Made by a program: the position numbers and the translations under genes. This document shows, one piece after another, positions 8,916 to 18,166 of a stretch of DNA of 64,000 nt. The notes beneath the pieces were generated by a model that was given only the letters and a program-made list of their open reading frames with translations, ran no database searches and was not told where the DNA came from. Position 1 is the stretch's first letter, and each line of letters begins with the position of its first letter. This DNA comes from Shewanella sp. HN-41 (GTDB taxonomy: Bacteria; Pseudomonadota; Gammaproteobacteria; Enterobacterales; Shewanellaceae): contig NZ_AFOZ01000014.1 of assembly GCF_000217915.1 (NCBI RefSeq), positions 1-64,000 on the forward strand, written 5' to 3'.

Positions 8916-9860
8916 CTACATCGTTAGCGGCGAAATCTTGCTAGGTGCTAGAGTTGACAGTTCCTGCCTATAGGGAATGGCGCGCTGGGCGCCTTCGCGG
9001 GTGACGGTAATCGCTGAGGCGGTATTGGCAAAACCCACCGCGGCGGCAATCGACATGCCTTCACTTAAGCCAACAACCAGTGCACCATTGAAGGTGTCGC
9101 CCGCGGCGACTGTGTCTATGGCTCGCACTGCAAGGGCTGGGATTAATCCGGTAAAGCCCGCACTGCTGATAAATGCACCTTTGCTGCCTAAGGTAATCAC
9201 CACAGTCGTCACGCCCTGTTGATGTAGCAGCTGGGCGGCGAGTTTGGCATCTTCTTCGTTATTGACCTCAATGCCCGTCAGCGCTTCGGCCTCGGTTTCA
9301 TTCGGGGTAATAATGTCCACCCATTTGAGGTAATCCAGTTCCGAACTGACGACGGGCGCGGGATTGAGCACTGTCGTTATGCCAAGACGTTTGGCGGTTT
9401 GCAACGCGTGGCTCACCGTCTCCATCGGCGTTTCGAGTTGGATCAGCATGAATTGGGCATTGGCAAACAGCGCGTAATGTTTGTCTAGCTCAATGGGCGT
9501 GAGGTTTGCATTGGCGCCAGCGGCGATCCCGATGGAGTTTTCCCCATTATCGGCGACAAAAATCATCGCCGTGCCCGTGTTCATATTGGCGATTTGGGAG
9601 ATCCCATCGATTCTAATCCCATCCTTGAGCCAGCTTGCGCACATTTCATTACCGACACTGTCTTGGCCTAAGTGGCAGATAAAATCGATTTGTGAATGGG
9701 GATGGCTTAAACGTGCACAGGCCACGGCTTGATTGGCACCTTTGCCGCCGTGTTCTAGTCGATACTCGCGGCTCATCAGGGTTTGTCCCGGCGCAGGAAG
9801 GTATTCAAATTTCATCACATGGTCGGCATTAGCACTGCCGATAACGAGTATCTGACTCAT
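8916..9860 (-). CDS. rbsK: Ribokinase (PfkB family)
   Basis: A 314-residue sugar kinase. It opens MSQILVIGSANADHVM and has the PfkB substrate motif EHGGKGANQAVACARL near residue 40. The C-terminal signature DTVAAGDTFNGALVVGL contains the catalytic Asp. It phosphorylates ribose to ribose-5-phosphate. It follows the nucleoside hydrolase gene by 19 bp on the same strand, so the two form a salvage pair: the hydrolase frees ribose and this enzyme traps it. The frame is open to 9914, which would overlap the hydrolase; the start at 9860 gives the standard ribokinase N-terminus although its ribosome site is weak. Confidence 0.9.
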   Translation of the reverse strand: MSQILVIGSANADHVMKFEYLPAPGQTLMSREYRLEHGGKGANQAVACARLSHPHSQIDFICHLGQDSVGNEMCASWLKDGIRIDGISQIANMNTGTAMIFVADNGENSIGIAAGANANLTPIELDKHYALFANAQFMLIQLETPMETVSHALQTAKRLGITTVLNPAPVVSSELDYLKWVDIITPNETEAEALTGIEVNNEEDAKLAAQLLHQQGVTTVVITLGSKGAFISSAGFTGLIPALAVRAIDTVAAGDTFNGALVVGLSEGMSIAAAVGFANTASAITVTREGAQRAIPYRQELSTLAPSKISPLTM

Positions 9861-9879
9861 AGAGGACTCACTGTCGTTT

Positions 9880-10836
9880 TCATCTGCGATTGAGATAAGT
9901 TGCATCATAGACATTTAAGCTGTCCACCAGTAAATCGACAAAGCCTTGCCTGTTGAGTCCAAACAGGACGGTCGCATTGGCGGGCTTGTCCGTGAGTTGA
10001 TAGCGATCGACCACAGTCATCCCAAGCGTTAACTCGCTTTGGGTCTCGATCCCAACCCAGCAGTCTTGGGCGTCAAATAATTCGGGTTTAAGCAGCCAGG
10101 CGATAGTGCAGGGGTCGTGCAATGGCGCGCCAACAAAGCCCCATTTAGGATCCCTGTGGTAAATCATAAAGAAATCCAGCAACTCGGCGACACACTTAGC
10201 GATAGGGTTAGAAATGGCGCGAATACGTTCGATATCTTCATCCATAATTTGTGCCTGATGGGTGACATCGAGGCCGCACATGGTAATGGGGATCCCAGAT
10301 TTAAAGACAATATCGGCGGCTTCGGGGTCGACAAAAATATTAAACTCGGCGGCAGGCGTCCAATTGCCGACACCTGCGGCGCCACCCATCAGGACGATAC
10401 GTTCGATTTTGACATGTAATTCAGGGTGGCTTGCCAGCAGCAGCGCAATATTGGTCAGTGGCCCCGTTGGTACAAGCGTCACTGGCTTATCACTTTGGCG
10501 AATTTTCTCGGCCATCAGCTCGACGGCATTGAGTGTTTGTGGCGCAAAACTGGGTTGTGGCAGCGCAGGACCATCGAGCCCCGTTTCACCGTGAACGTTA
10601 TCGGCAATCATCAGCTCCCGCGCGAGTGGTTTAACCGCGCCGCCTGCGACAGGAATATCACCGCGATTTAACAGGGTTAAGATCCGCAGGGCATTATTGA
10701 GGGTTTTATCCGGCGTTTGGTTACCGGCGCTGGTGGTCACGGCAAGCGGGTTCAGCTCTGGATGGGCGAGGGCTAAGATGAGTGCAATGGCATCGTCATG
10801 GCCGGGATCGCAATCTAAAATAATCGGGCGACTCAT
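9880..10836 (-). CDS. Pyrimidine/purine ribonucleoside hydrolase (IUNH family)
   Basis: A 318-residue inosine-uridine-preferring nucleoside hydrolase. The calcium-binding motif [11 protein letters not shown] lies at residues 8-18, TSAGNQT near 36, [26 protein letters not shown] in the middle, and the catalytic-type HDPC near residue 240. These enzymes split nucleosides into base and ribose. It resembles RihA/RihC, but specificity cannot be decided by eye. AGGAG precedes the ATG. It is the first gene of an operon with ribokinase. Confidence 0.9.
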   Translation of the reverse strand: MSRPIILDCDPGHDDAIALILALAHPELNPLAVTTSAGNQTPDKTLNNALRILTLLNRGDIPVAGGAVKPLARELMIADNVHGETGLDGPALPQPSFAPQTLNAVELMAEKIRQSDKPVTLVPTGPLTNIALLLASHPELHVKIERIVLMGGAAGVGNWTPAAEFNIFVDPEAADIVFKSGIPITMCGLDVTHQAQIMDEDIERIRAISNPIAKCVAELLDFFMIYHRDPKWGFVGAPLHDPCTIAWLLKPELFDAQDCWVGIETQSELTLGMTVVDRYQLTDKPANATVLFGLNRQGFVDLLVDSLNVYDATYLNRR

Positions 10837-11230
10837 ACTGTTACTCCTGTAAACAGCTGAAATGGAGGCTTAGAATAGCACGCTGGCTATCGGCTGCTAG
10901 CCTACACTTGGTTCTGGGGGGCAAAGTGTGAGCTTTTTCCGATTTTTATCAATAGGCTGTTACAATAGTCACGCTTAAGTGGTTACTAAGATAGACATCT
11001 AATACTTTAAAATCATGGAATGATAAGGAAGTTCTGGCGTGTTGATTCATCGCAGTAAGTTAGACCCTAGCACGCCAGCGCGTGTCTTAGGGAGGCTCGA
11101 AGTACTGTGTTCCCCGTTTACATACCCAAGCTACCTTAAGATATGGTTTTCAGCACAAACTTAAGCCGATCCTCGAGTCCTTATCAGGCAAAGTGGCGCA
11201 ACATATTCAGCAACGACAGGGAAATAAGTT
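10837..11230. other. Intergenic region between divergent hydrolase and RCC1-like genes
   Basis: About 390 bp with no supportable gene. It holds one half-copy of a dispersed palindromic repeat (11121-11154) and the promoters of the flanking genes, which I cannot place with confidence. Confidence 0.4.
11121..11154 (+). repeat. Dispersed palindromic repeat, half copy
   Basis: CATACCCAAGCTACCTTAAGATATG followed by TTTTCAG resembles the left arm of the fuller palindrome at 39697-39742 and the copy at 50024-50071. The right arm (TTTGGGTAT) is missing here. Confidence 0.5.
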
Positions 11231-12667
11231 ATGCAGTCTTATTCTATACCTCGACCTTTGGCATTAGTGGCGGCCTTGTTCGCCCTGCAATTAACGGCTT
11301 GTAGTCAGCCTAAACCCTTAACCGTATTCGAAAATGATAAGGAATCCTTATTGCAGTTTGATAATGGCAAACTGATCCAATTTAAGGAAAAACCGAGTCC
11401 GCAATATCGGCATATTCCCTGTGATTTACCCGCCGTCAAGACTGTGGTTACCAACAGTTCGGCCTTCGCGGCGTTAACACAATCCGCTGAGGTGATCACC
11501 TGGGGCGACAGTTATGCTGGCGGTGATAGCCGTGAAGTGACAGAACAACTTAAGCAAGTGAAGCAAATCGTCCCGGTTAAGGACGGTTTTGTCGCGCTGC
11601 GCCAAGATGGCACTGTAGTGTACTGGGGTAATGCTGGGAAATTCAGCTTAGATAAAGCCCTACAAAACCGGATGACCAATATTACCAAGTTATTTGCCAA
11701 CCAAGAGGCCATTGCCGCCCTAGATGCCAAGGGTAAAGTGTACACTTGGGGTTATGGCCCCTACGGCGGCAATAGCTTACATGTGCAGGATCAATTGGTG
11801 GATGTGGTCGATATCTTTGCTAGAGGTCGCAGTTTTGTCGCCCTTAAAAAAGAGGGCAGCGCTGTGGTTTGGGGGCAGATTGAAAGTTCGACCAATATGA
11901 AAAAGTTGCTCCCACAACTGACGGATGTTGTGAAGATCGAATATTTTCAAAACACCTATGCCGCCTTGAAAAAGGACGGCACTGTAGTGAGTTGGGGTTG
12001 GCGCAGTGACGCCTATCCTATCCGCAGTGCTCTTAAGGATGTGGCGAGTATCACTGCAAACAATTGCGCCTTCGCGATTCTAAGCCCAATGGGGGACGCG
12101 CATTTCTGGGGGGATGGCATTAACTGTGGCGTCGATTGGATTAAAAAAACCGATATCACAGGAGTAAAGGAGATTATCAGCGTTGGCCCTGGTTTCTTGT
12201 TACTACGCGACAAGGCCGTGCCGCAAATTGTGGCCGATGATACTGATTACGCTTATATGTTTGGGTTCCATGATGCCCAAGCCATTCTTGATAAATATTG
12301 GCAGGAAGGCAGCAAAATTACCTTAGGTCCAGCCTCCTTCGTGTTCACGCGTCCCGATGGCAAAGTCGTGCCCGTCGGTTACCGGGCAAACCTGAAAAAT
12401 GTCGAGCAGTTGATTGAACGTATCCCGCGCCTCACTTGGTTAGCGCAGGCAAATGATGGTTTTGTGGGGATCGGTGAAAAGGGAGAATGGGTCTCTTGGT
12501 CGATGAATCAGGCGATGTTCGACGAGTCGCTAGTACAACCTGCCGATTCCTTGGTGATTAAGCCGCTGGATTTTACGCCTGTTGCCCAATGTGAAACCCC
12601 GGAGCAACGTCAGGCCATTTTAAGCAAGGAAAGGCCGCAGCGTAAAATCAATTGGTCATTTGATTAA
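11231..12667 (+). CDS. RCC1-like repeat lipoprotein
   Basis: A 478-residue protein with a signal peptide ending LTAC (Cys24), so probably membrane-anchored. It contains at least five repeats of the kind ALxxDGTVVYWG, such as VALRQDGTVVYWG, AALDAKGKVYTWG, VALKKEGSAVVWG and AALKKDGTVVSWG. Spacing of about 50 residues is typical of RCC1-type beta-propellers. The C-terminal third (WVSWSMNQAMF region) is more degenerate. Bacterial RCC1-like proteins have mostly unknown roles, perhaps protein binding at the envelope. It stands alone, with a GGGA ribosome site before the ATG. Confidence 0.75.
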   Translation: MQSYSIPRPLALVAALFALQLTACSQPKPLTVFENDKESLLQFDNGKLIQFKEKPSPQYRHIPCDLPAVKTVVTNSSAFAALTQSAEVITWGDSYAGGDSREVTEQLKQVKQIVPVKDGFVALRQDGTVVYWGNAGKFSLDKALQNRMTNITKLFANQEAIAALDAKGKVYTWGYGPYGGNSLHVQDQLVDVVDIFARGRSFVALKKEGSAVVWGQIESSTNMKKLLPQLTDVVKIEYFQNTYAALKKDGTVVSWGWRSDAYPIRSALKDVASITANNCAFAILSPMGDAHFWGDGINCGVDWIKKTDITGVKEIISVGPGFLLLRDKAVPQIVADDTDYAYMFGFHDAQAILDKYWQEGSKITLGPASFVFTRPDGKVVPVGYRANLKNVEQLIERIPRLTWLAQANDGFVGIGEKGEWVSWSMNQAMFDESLVQPADSLVIKPLDFTPVAQCETPEQRQAILSKERPQRKINWSFD

Positions 12668-12877
12668 GTAGTATTTTAGTTTGATGGATTTACCGTCACC
12701 GCGCGGGTAAGTGGCATATTCCCCTGTTATTGGGGGTGCTGCGGAGCTTATTGCTGCTAAAGTTGTATTTGGCGTGTGTTTTTAACTATTTTCCTTCTAG
12801 ATTCTTCGCTAGAATACAGGATGTTTTCTATTCAATTTCATAATTCGCTTAGATTTAGCGATACAAGGATGATAAAT

Positions 12878-13546
12878 ATGAAATTAGCATTGGGTGCTCG
12901 GGTGGGTGTGCTTCAAGGCATAAGTGTATTGCTGCTCTGTAGTTTAATGGGGTCTGAGTCGGTACAAGCGACCTCAGATATGCCTCGAGGTGAGGGTTAT
13001 GCCCCCCATAACCATGTATTGCCTGTCTTTGGTCAGCAGCTAGGATTTAATCTCCCAAGTGGTTGGAAACAAGCCCATTACGAAGAGCGTGCCGGTGTAT
13101 TTATGGCGGAGTTTGTGCCGGAGCTGGAAGCGCTAAATCAGTGGAGTACACTGTTTTGTGTGCAGGGCTTTCGGGATATGGCCCAGAGTGTTAATCCTGA
13201 ACAGTTTTTAGATGCGATGGCCGCCACCTATCAATCCTCCTGTGAGGGGGAAGTCGTGTACCAAAAGTTAGGTAATACCGAAGTGGACGGACACGAGGGA
13301 TTCCATGCCATCTTAGGTTGTACGGCCATGGTCAATGTCCACGGTGCGACTCAGTTTAATCCTGAGGCCTACACTTCGAACCCCCAGGGAGAGATTGGCT
13401 ACTATACCGTTGTTAATGGTGAGAAAGACCTGTACTTACTGCATAAGTCGATGCGTGGCGACGTTTTTTCTGCGGATAAACCACCACTGCAGGCGGCCAA
13501 TAGTGCAGACTTTATCTCCGCCCTAGGGCCCTTTTCATTGAAGTAG
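12878..13546 (+). CDS. Secreted protein of unknown function
   Basis: A 222-residue protein with a signal peptide ending about SVQA (residue 29). The mature part starts TSDMPRGEGYAPHNHVLPVFGQQ. It has four cysteines (LFCVQ, SSCEG, LGCTA) in a globular-looking domain that recalls DUF1795/PsbP-like folds (FNLPSGWKQAHYEE), but I do not recognise the family. The start at 12878 has AAGGAT eight bases upstream; a frame open from 12776 is less likely because the signal peptide begins at 12878. It lies just upstream of the cobalamin-controlled receptor but is separated by that gene's promoter, so there is no evidence of co-regulation. Confidence 0.6.
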   Translation: MKLALGARVGVLQGISVLLLCSLMGSESVQATSDMPRGEGYAPHNHVLPVFGQQLGFNLPSGWKQAHYEERAGVFMAEFVPELEALNQWSTLFCVQGFRDMAQSVNPEQFLDAMAATYQSSCEGEVVYQKLGNTEVDGHEGFHAILGCTAMVNVHGATQFNPEAYTSNPQGEIGYYTVVNGEKDLYLLHKSMRGDVFSADKPPLQAANSADFISALGPFSLK

Positions 13547-13570
13547 CTGACGTCCTTAGTGTGAGAGTCA

Positions 13571-13600
13571 TGGACTTTCATCCGTATAGACGTCTATAAT
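13571..13600 (+). promoter_or_regulatory. Sigma-70-like promoter for the cobalamin leader
   Basis: A perfect -10 TATAAT at 13595-13600, with a weak -35 TGGACT at 13571-13576 (18-bp spacer). It is placed about 90 bp before the riboswitch core. Confidence 0.5.
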
Positions 13601-13691
13601 GCGCCCGCTCAGTGCCTAATGGTGCTGAACAACACCGCTCTCAAACTATGCTGATCTAGCTTGATTGGAGAGCGGAAGCAGATTTTTAGTC

Positions 13692-13908
13692 AACCTTCTG
13701 AGGTGCTTGCGTGCTTAAGGCCGCGAGATAATCGGGAAGCCAGTGAAATTCTGGCACTGCCCCCGCAACGGTAAATGGTGAGAAACGGCCGCATTGGATA
13801 CCTGTGTTCAAGATGAACCCTATCGGCTCAATGTGTAAAGGTCAGTTTCGTGTTAGTCCTTATATTGATTGGATTAATATAGCCTAAGTCCGGAGACCGG
13901 CCCTAAAG
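13692..13908 (+). promoter_or_regulatory. Cobalamin riboswitch
   Basis: The segment has the hallmarks of the AdoCbl riboswitch: GGAAGCCAGTG, the CCCCCGCAACGG element, and the B12 box AGTCCGGAGACCGGCC at 13887-13902. A hairpin, TTTTGAGAT/ATCTCAAAA at 13913-13942, lies between the aptamer and the gene and may be part of the expression platform. It precedes a TonB-dependent receptor, the classic btuB arrangement in which high B12 lowers receptor synthesis. Outer limits are approximate. Confidence 0.92.
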
Positions 13909-14025
13909 GTGTTTTTGAGATTTCGGTGGGCAGATCTCAAAATGCGATAGTACTGTCCGTATTTATACTGGAGCAACGGTATCGTGGCGCCAATGCCCCG
14001 TTTTCCTTCTGGAGTTAAAGGTAAA

Positions 14026-15984
14026 ATGGGAACACATCCAACCAAAATCGCGCTGCTGATTGGCAGCCTTTGCAGTTTTTCTGTTATCGCGCCCGCCGTT
14101 GCTGCCGATGAAACCAGCACAGCCAAAGTCGACGAACACCTGGTCGTGATCGGCCGCTCAGATAAAACCCCGTTAAATATTGCCGCCAATGTGAATGTGA
14201 TTGACGCTACGGCCATTGAGATGAGTGGCGCCACCAGTGTGACCGAGGTTTTACGCGGTCAAAGCGGGATCCAAATTTCCGATAATAATATCGGTACTAG
14301 TTTTGCGATGCGTGGCTTTAGCGCTAGCACTGCCGTTAATAACACGCTGATTTTACTCGATGGCCGCCGTTTAAATAATATCGATATCGCCGCCCCTAGC
14401 CTGAATGCGATTCCCTTAAATCTTGTTGAACGTATTGAGATTTTATCCGGCAGTGCGGGCGTGCTCTACGGCGATCAAGCCGTGGGTGGGGTGATTAACA
14501 TTGTCACTAAGTCCCCTGAAAATACCGGCGGCAGCGTGCAATTATCCGGCGGTAGTTTTAATACCTACGAAGGTCGTGGTGATGTGTCTGGTGCGATCAA
14601 CAAGGATTGGCGCTATTTCCTGACGGGGAGTTACAACCAAGGTGACAACTATCGCCAGCATAATGCCAATGAAACCGGCTCTATTCTTGGCCGCATTCAA
14701 TATAAAACCGCCACCGACTCCTTCTTCGTTGAAACCAGCTACTACGATGATGACCGTGAAAACCCTGGGGCGTTGACCAAAGATCTGTTCAACAAAGACC
14801 CACGCCAGTCTTTCAATATCAATCAATATGTCCATGAGATGACGACTGCGGCGCGCAGCGGTTATCAGCATCAGCTTAACCAAAACTGGGCCTTGGCGGC
14901 GGATTTAGATTACAGCGATACCTTAGTCTCATCATTGAACTGGGGACAGAGCCATAACACTCGCTCACTGTTAATGTTTAGCCCTAAAGCGTTAGCGAAT
15001 TACAGCACCCGTCAAGGTGAGTTAAACCTAGTCACAGGTTTAGATCTCAGCCGCGGTAAGGCCGAATTTGACTCTATGGCGCGCAGCAACGTGCAGGAAA
15101 CACAAAGTGCTTACCTGCAAGCCACAGTGCCATTAAGCCACACCTTAAGTTATGTGGTGGGAGGGCGTTATGCGCGGGTGACCGACGAGTTAGTCGATGG
15201 CAATGTTTATCCTAACGGTATCGATTTAGATGAAGACGCGACCGCATTCGAGTTAGGCCTGAACTACCGCCCTAGCGCCGAGCAAAGATTCTATCTGCGT
15301 GGCGATGAAAACTTCCGTTTCGCTAAGGTCGATGAACAAGCCTACACCCCGAAAGATGTGTATGGCCTAAAGCCACAGACGGGCCGCTCCTATGAGGCGG
15401 GTTGGGACTGGACTGTTGCCAGCCAAAGCCTGCGCGTCAGCTTATACCGCCTCGATTTAGAAGATGAAATCGTCTTCGATCCTAGCGCCGAAATGCCTGA
15501 TGGTGGAAATTTCCAAGGCGCTAACGTTAATGCCGATGCTTCACGCCGTTATGGTGCGAGTGCCGATTGGGATTGGCAGGTGACTCAAGCACTGCAGTTA
15601 GGGCTGGAATATAACTATATCGATGCCGAATTTACCGACGGTATCAATGATGGCAAAGCGCTGTCTTGGGTGGCAAAACACACGGGGCGCGGTTATGCCA
15701 GTATGGATTTTGCCGAGCATTTCCAAGTGTTTGCCGAGGCGATTTACACGGGTGAGCGTTTTATCGAAGGCGATAACGGCAATGAAGGCGATAAACTTGC
15801 CAGTTATGTGCTCGGCAATTTAGCCCTTAACTATAACCGTGACGCTTGGCTTGCCAGCCTACGTATCGATAACCTATTTGATAAGGATTATGTCAGTGCC
15901 GGCTATTATGCTGGTGGAACATATGATGGCTATTACTCTGGCCGAGGCCGTGATATTCGCTTTACTGTGGGCTATCGTTTCTAA
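14026..15984 (+). CDS. btuB: TonB-dependent vitamin B12 receptor (BtuB-like)
   Basis: A 652-residue outer-membrane receptor. The signal peptide ends APAVAAD; a TonB-box-like stretch EHLVVIG follows near residue 37, then the plug domain (VTEVLRGQSGIQI, SFAMRGF, ILLDGRRLN, ERIEILSGSAGVLYGDQAVGGVINIVTK). The 22-strand barrel ends in YRF with a terminal aromatic. The cobalamin riboswitch upstream is the best evidence for B12 or a related corrinoid as substrate. The start at 14026 has AAAGG before it; the frame is open from 13984 but without signal-peptide character. No btuC, btuD or btuF gene is in the window. Confidence 0.9.
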   Translation: MGTHPTKIALLIGSLCSFSVIAPAVAADETSTAKVDEHLVVIGRSDKTPLNIAANVNVIDATAIEMSGATSVTEVLRGQSGIQISDNNIGTSFAMRGFSASTAVNNTLILLDGRRLNNIDIAAPSLNAIPLNLVERIEILSGSAGVLYGDQAVGGVINIVTKSPENTGGSVQLSGGSFNTYEGRGDVSGAINKDWRYFLTGSYNQGDNYRQHNANETGSILGRIQYKTATDSFFVETSYYDDDRENPGALTKDLFNKDPRQSFNINQYVHEMTTAARSGYQHQLNQNWALAADLDYSDTLVSSLNWGQSHNTRSLLMFSPKALANYSTRQGELNLVTGLDLSRGKAEFDSMARSNVQETQSAYLQATVPLSHTLSYVVGGRYARVTDELVDGNVYPNGIDLDEDATAFELGLNYRPSAEQRFYLRGDENFRFAKVDEQAYTPKDVYGLKPQTGRSYEAGWDWTVASQSLRVSLYRLDLEDEIVFDPSAEMPDGGNFQGANVNADASRRYGASADWDWQVTQALQLGLEYNYIDAEFTDGINDGKALSWVAKHTGRGYASMDFAEHFQVFAEAIYTGERFIEGDNGNEGDKLASYVLGNLALNYNRDAWLASLRIDNLFDKDYVSAGYYAGGTYDGYYSGRGRDIRFTVGYRF

Positions 15985-16022
15985 GTCCCATGTCTCATTT
16001 TTTAGACTAAAATTTCTCCTTA

Positions 16023-16045
16023 AAAGCCAGACTTGTTCTGGCTTT
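16023..16045 (+). terminator. Terminator after btuB
   Basis: AAAGCCAGA (16023-16031), loop CTTGT, TCTGGCTTT (16037-16045), then GTTATTT. The T-run is short. Confidence 0.6.
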
Positions 16046-16272
16046 GTTATTTATGGCGCCTGCCACAGAGAAAAATCAATATTCAGGGTGTATTCTTTGT
16101 CACTTAACCCTATATTTATGAGGGGAAAGCCACAGCTTGTGCTGTGAATTCCCCGCTCTAAAGGATTGTCACAATTATTCTGTGACTTAGGGCTGAAATT
16201 CTTTGTAGTTTGGGTATGATGTGAGCGGTATTCGAATCATCTTATAGCTAATTAACAGGTGTAAAGTGTCTT

Positions 16273-17001
16273 ATGACAGATCTTGAGCAACAGGTTTTTA
16301 CTCAAGTGAGAGCCATCATAGCGAATGAAGAGCAAGTGATTGGTCGCCGAGGAATTCTTATTCCGCTGAAAAAGGCAATCCTTGCCGAAGGGGATATTCG
16401 TAATGTGATCGATATTATTTCGAGCGATCCCGCATTGTCGGCGCATATGTTAATGCGTAGTAATTCGGCGCAGGCCTCTGGTGTAGTGAATCCTAAATCA
16501 CGTTCCTTAAAAGATGCCTTGATCCGTTTAGGCCAAGTCAATATCTATCGCTATGCCTTTACTTTCTATCTGAAAGAACGCCTCGATGAATTACCCCAAC
16601 CCTATAAGAAGCTAGTGCAAGGTTATTGGAAATTAACCGAAAGTATCGCTGCCGATGCGGTTGACAGTCTAGTCGAAATGAAAGGTATGGATGTCGATCC
16701 CGATGAAGTGCAAACTCTGGCGTTGTTTAGCGTGTTTGGCCAGATTATTGCGCTAACGGCCTTTGCCTATCTGAATGCCAGTTCGGAGGAGTCTTTTCCG
16801 CTAAGCGTGATTAAGTCTTTGATTGATAACCAGCAGCAAACCTTAACCATCGAAGCCTTTGAGGCCTTAGATCTCGATCAGGATCTACGCCAAGAGTTTA
16901 TGATCGCCCATAATTTACGCCAGACCCGTAATCCGAATTCTCCTGGGTTAATTCTGCGCCGTGTATTGTCAATGCGCGGCTTATTGCTTAATCCACTCTA
17001 A
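16273..17001 (+). CDS. HDOD-domain protein
   Basis: A 242-residue cytoplasmic protein. The HDOD domain spans about residues 25-190, recognisable from VIDIISSDPALSAHMLMRSNS and SLKDALIRLGQVNIYRYAF. HDOD is a catalytically silent relative of HD phosphohydrolases, common in bacteria that use two-component and c-di-GMP signalling. No other output domain is attached. Role unknown; it probably acts as a scaffold. It is monocistronic, ending at a terminator shared with metR. Confidence 0.8.
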   Translation: MTDLEQQVFTQVRAIIANEEQVIGRRGILIPLKKAILAEGDIRNVIDIISSDPALSAHMLMRSNSAQASGVVNPKSRSLKDALIRLGQVNIYRYAFTFYLKERLDELPQPYKKLVQGYWKLTESIAADAVDSLVEMKGMDVDPDEVQTLALFSVFGQIIALTAFAYLNASSEESFPLSVIKSLIDNQQQTLTIEAFEALDLDQDLRQEFMIAHNLRQTRNPNSPGLILRRVLSMRGLLLNPL

Positions 17002-17015
17002 GATCTGCTAATAAA

Positions 17016-17043
17016 AACAAAGCCTGCGTTTGCAGGCTTTGTT
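17016..17043. terminator. Bidirectional terminator between HDOD gene and metR
   Basis: AACAAAGCCTGC, loop GTTT, GCAGGCTTTGTT: a perfect 12-bp stem. Confidence 0.85.
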
Positions 17044-17060
17044 ATTTCAGTTTCAAAATT

Positions 17061-17966
17061 TTAGTTAGATTTCTGCTGGCGAGCTAAGCCTTCGCTTGCC
17101 ACCAATTGCAGCCAGTTTTGCACTAATGCCGAGTTCGCGCTGTGGCGACGATAGGCACCAAATAAGGGACGCTTTAACCCCTCTTGGCCAAGTTTGACAG
17201 AAGCTAGACTCAAACCATGCCCCTCATTGATTGACCAATTGGGCAGGGCGGCGATACCGTCCTTACAGGCGATACGTTGCAATAGCATCATGGTCAAATC
17301 ACAGGTCTTTTGCTCGCCCGCTTCCACGCCAGCGGGCTCTAAGAAGTGGCGGTAAATATCTAAACGCGCCAGTGGCACGGGGTAGCTGATGATCGGTAAG
17401 CGTGCCAATTGCTTTGGCGTGACATAGGCTTCTGTGGCTAAGGGATGATCCTTGGCAACCACTAACTTCACTTCAAAATCAAATAAATGCTGATAGGCGA
17501 GCGAGTGCCCCGGCACGGGATCTGAAGTCAGCACTATATCGAGTTCACCCATTTCTAAGGCATTGAGCGAATCGAATAGATGTCGACTCGACAGATCTAA
17601 TTCAGCCTGCGGATGATCGTGCCTAAATTGCTCCATCACCGGCATTAACCAGCGAAAACAGCTGTGGCATTCAATCCCCACCCTGAGTTGATTGATTTCG
17701 GTCTCCAGCCCGTTTTTCAGATCTGTCTCCGTCTCTAACACCTTAGGCAAAATCTCTTCGGCGAGGTGCAACAGGCGTGCGCCTTCCTGGGTAAAGGAGA
17801 GGGGTTTGCTTTTACGCACAAAAATGGGCGAGTTAATTCGTTGCTCTAACTCCTTAATTTGATGGGAGAGAGCCGATTGAGTGACAAAACGTTTTTTGGC
17901 TGCGCCCGCTAGGCTGCCACTTTCCTTCAGTGCCATTAAGGTTCGCAGATGTCTTAGTTCGATCAT
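17061..17966 (-). CDS. metR: LysR-type activator of methionine genes, MetR
   Basis: A 301-residue LysR-family regulator. The winged HTH is at residues 1-60 (MIELRHLRTLMALKESGSL, VTQSALSHQIKELEQRI), with a LysR substrate-binding domain after residue 90. It is divergent from metE and closely resembles MetR, which uses homocysteine as co-effector to activate metE and other methionine genes. The ATG at 17966 has GGAGTG upstream; a GTG two codons earlier is possible. Two TGAA-N5-TTCA-like sites lie between the genes, as expected for MetR autoregulation and metE activation. Confidence 0.93.
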   Translation of the reverse strand: MIELRHLRTLMALKESGSLAGAAKKRFVTQSALSHQIKELEQRINSPIFVRKSKPLSFTQEGARLLHLAEEILPKVLETETDLKNGLETEINQLRVGIECHSCFRWLMPVMEQFRHDHPQAELDLSSRHLFDSLNALEMGELDIVLTSDPVPGHSLAYQHLFDFEVKLVVAKDHPLATEAYVTPKQLARLPIISYPVPLARLDIYRHFLEPAGVEAGEQKTCDLTMMLLQRIACKDGIAALPNWSINEGHGLSLASVKLGQEGLKRPLFGAYRRHSANSALVQNWLQLVASEGLARQQKSN

Positions 17967-17978
17967 GATCACTCCAAG

Positions 17979-18013
17979 TGAATTTCGCTCATGTTGTGCT
18001 TGAAATCAATTCG
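17979..18013. promoter_or_regulatory. Two candidate MetR-binding sites
   Basis: TGAATTTCGCTCA (17979-17991) and TGAAATCAATTCG (18001-18013) each match the MetR consensus TGAA-N5-TTCA at seven of eight positions. They are 22 bp apart, about two helical turns, between metR and metE. Confidence 0.6.
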
Positions 18014-18039
18014 GTTGCTGGCATAGAGACTATCACAAT

Positions 18040-18063
18040 AAACTTCTAGACGTCCAGACGCCC
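18040..18063. promoter_or_regulatory. MetJ operator: three tandem met boxes
   Basis: Three contiguous 8-mers, AAACTTCT, AGACGTCC and AGACGCCC, match the met box AGACGTCT at 6, 7 and 6 positions. Tandem 8-bp boxes are how MetJ with S-adenosylmethionine binds and represses. They lie about 100 bp before metE. Confidence 0.8.
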
Positions 18064-18166
18064 ATTGTGATTTATCTAGGCTTAAATGCGAAAAGTTGCC
18101 AAGAAAACACCATCAGCTGGGTGCAAGTGCCGAATATGGCTTATCTCAAATAAAGGAAGATATGGT

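Noticed and set aside
11136..11300. Short open frames before the RCC1-like gene
   Set aside because: Fewer than 60 codons, no ribosome site, no recognisable similarity.
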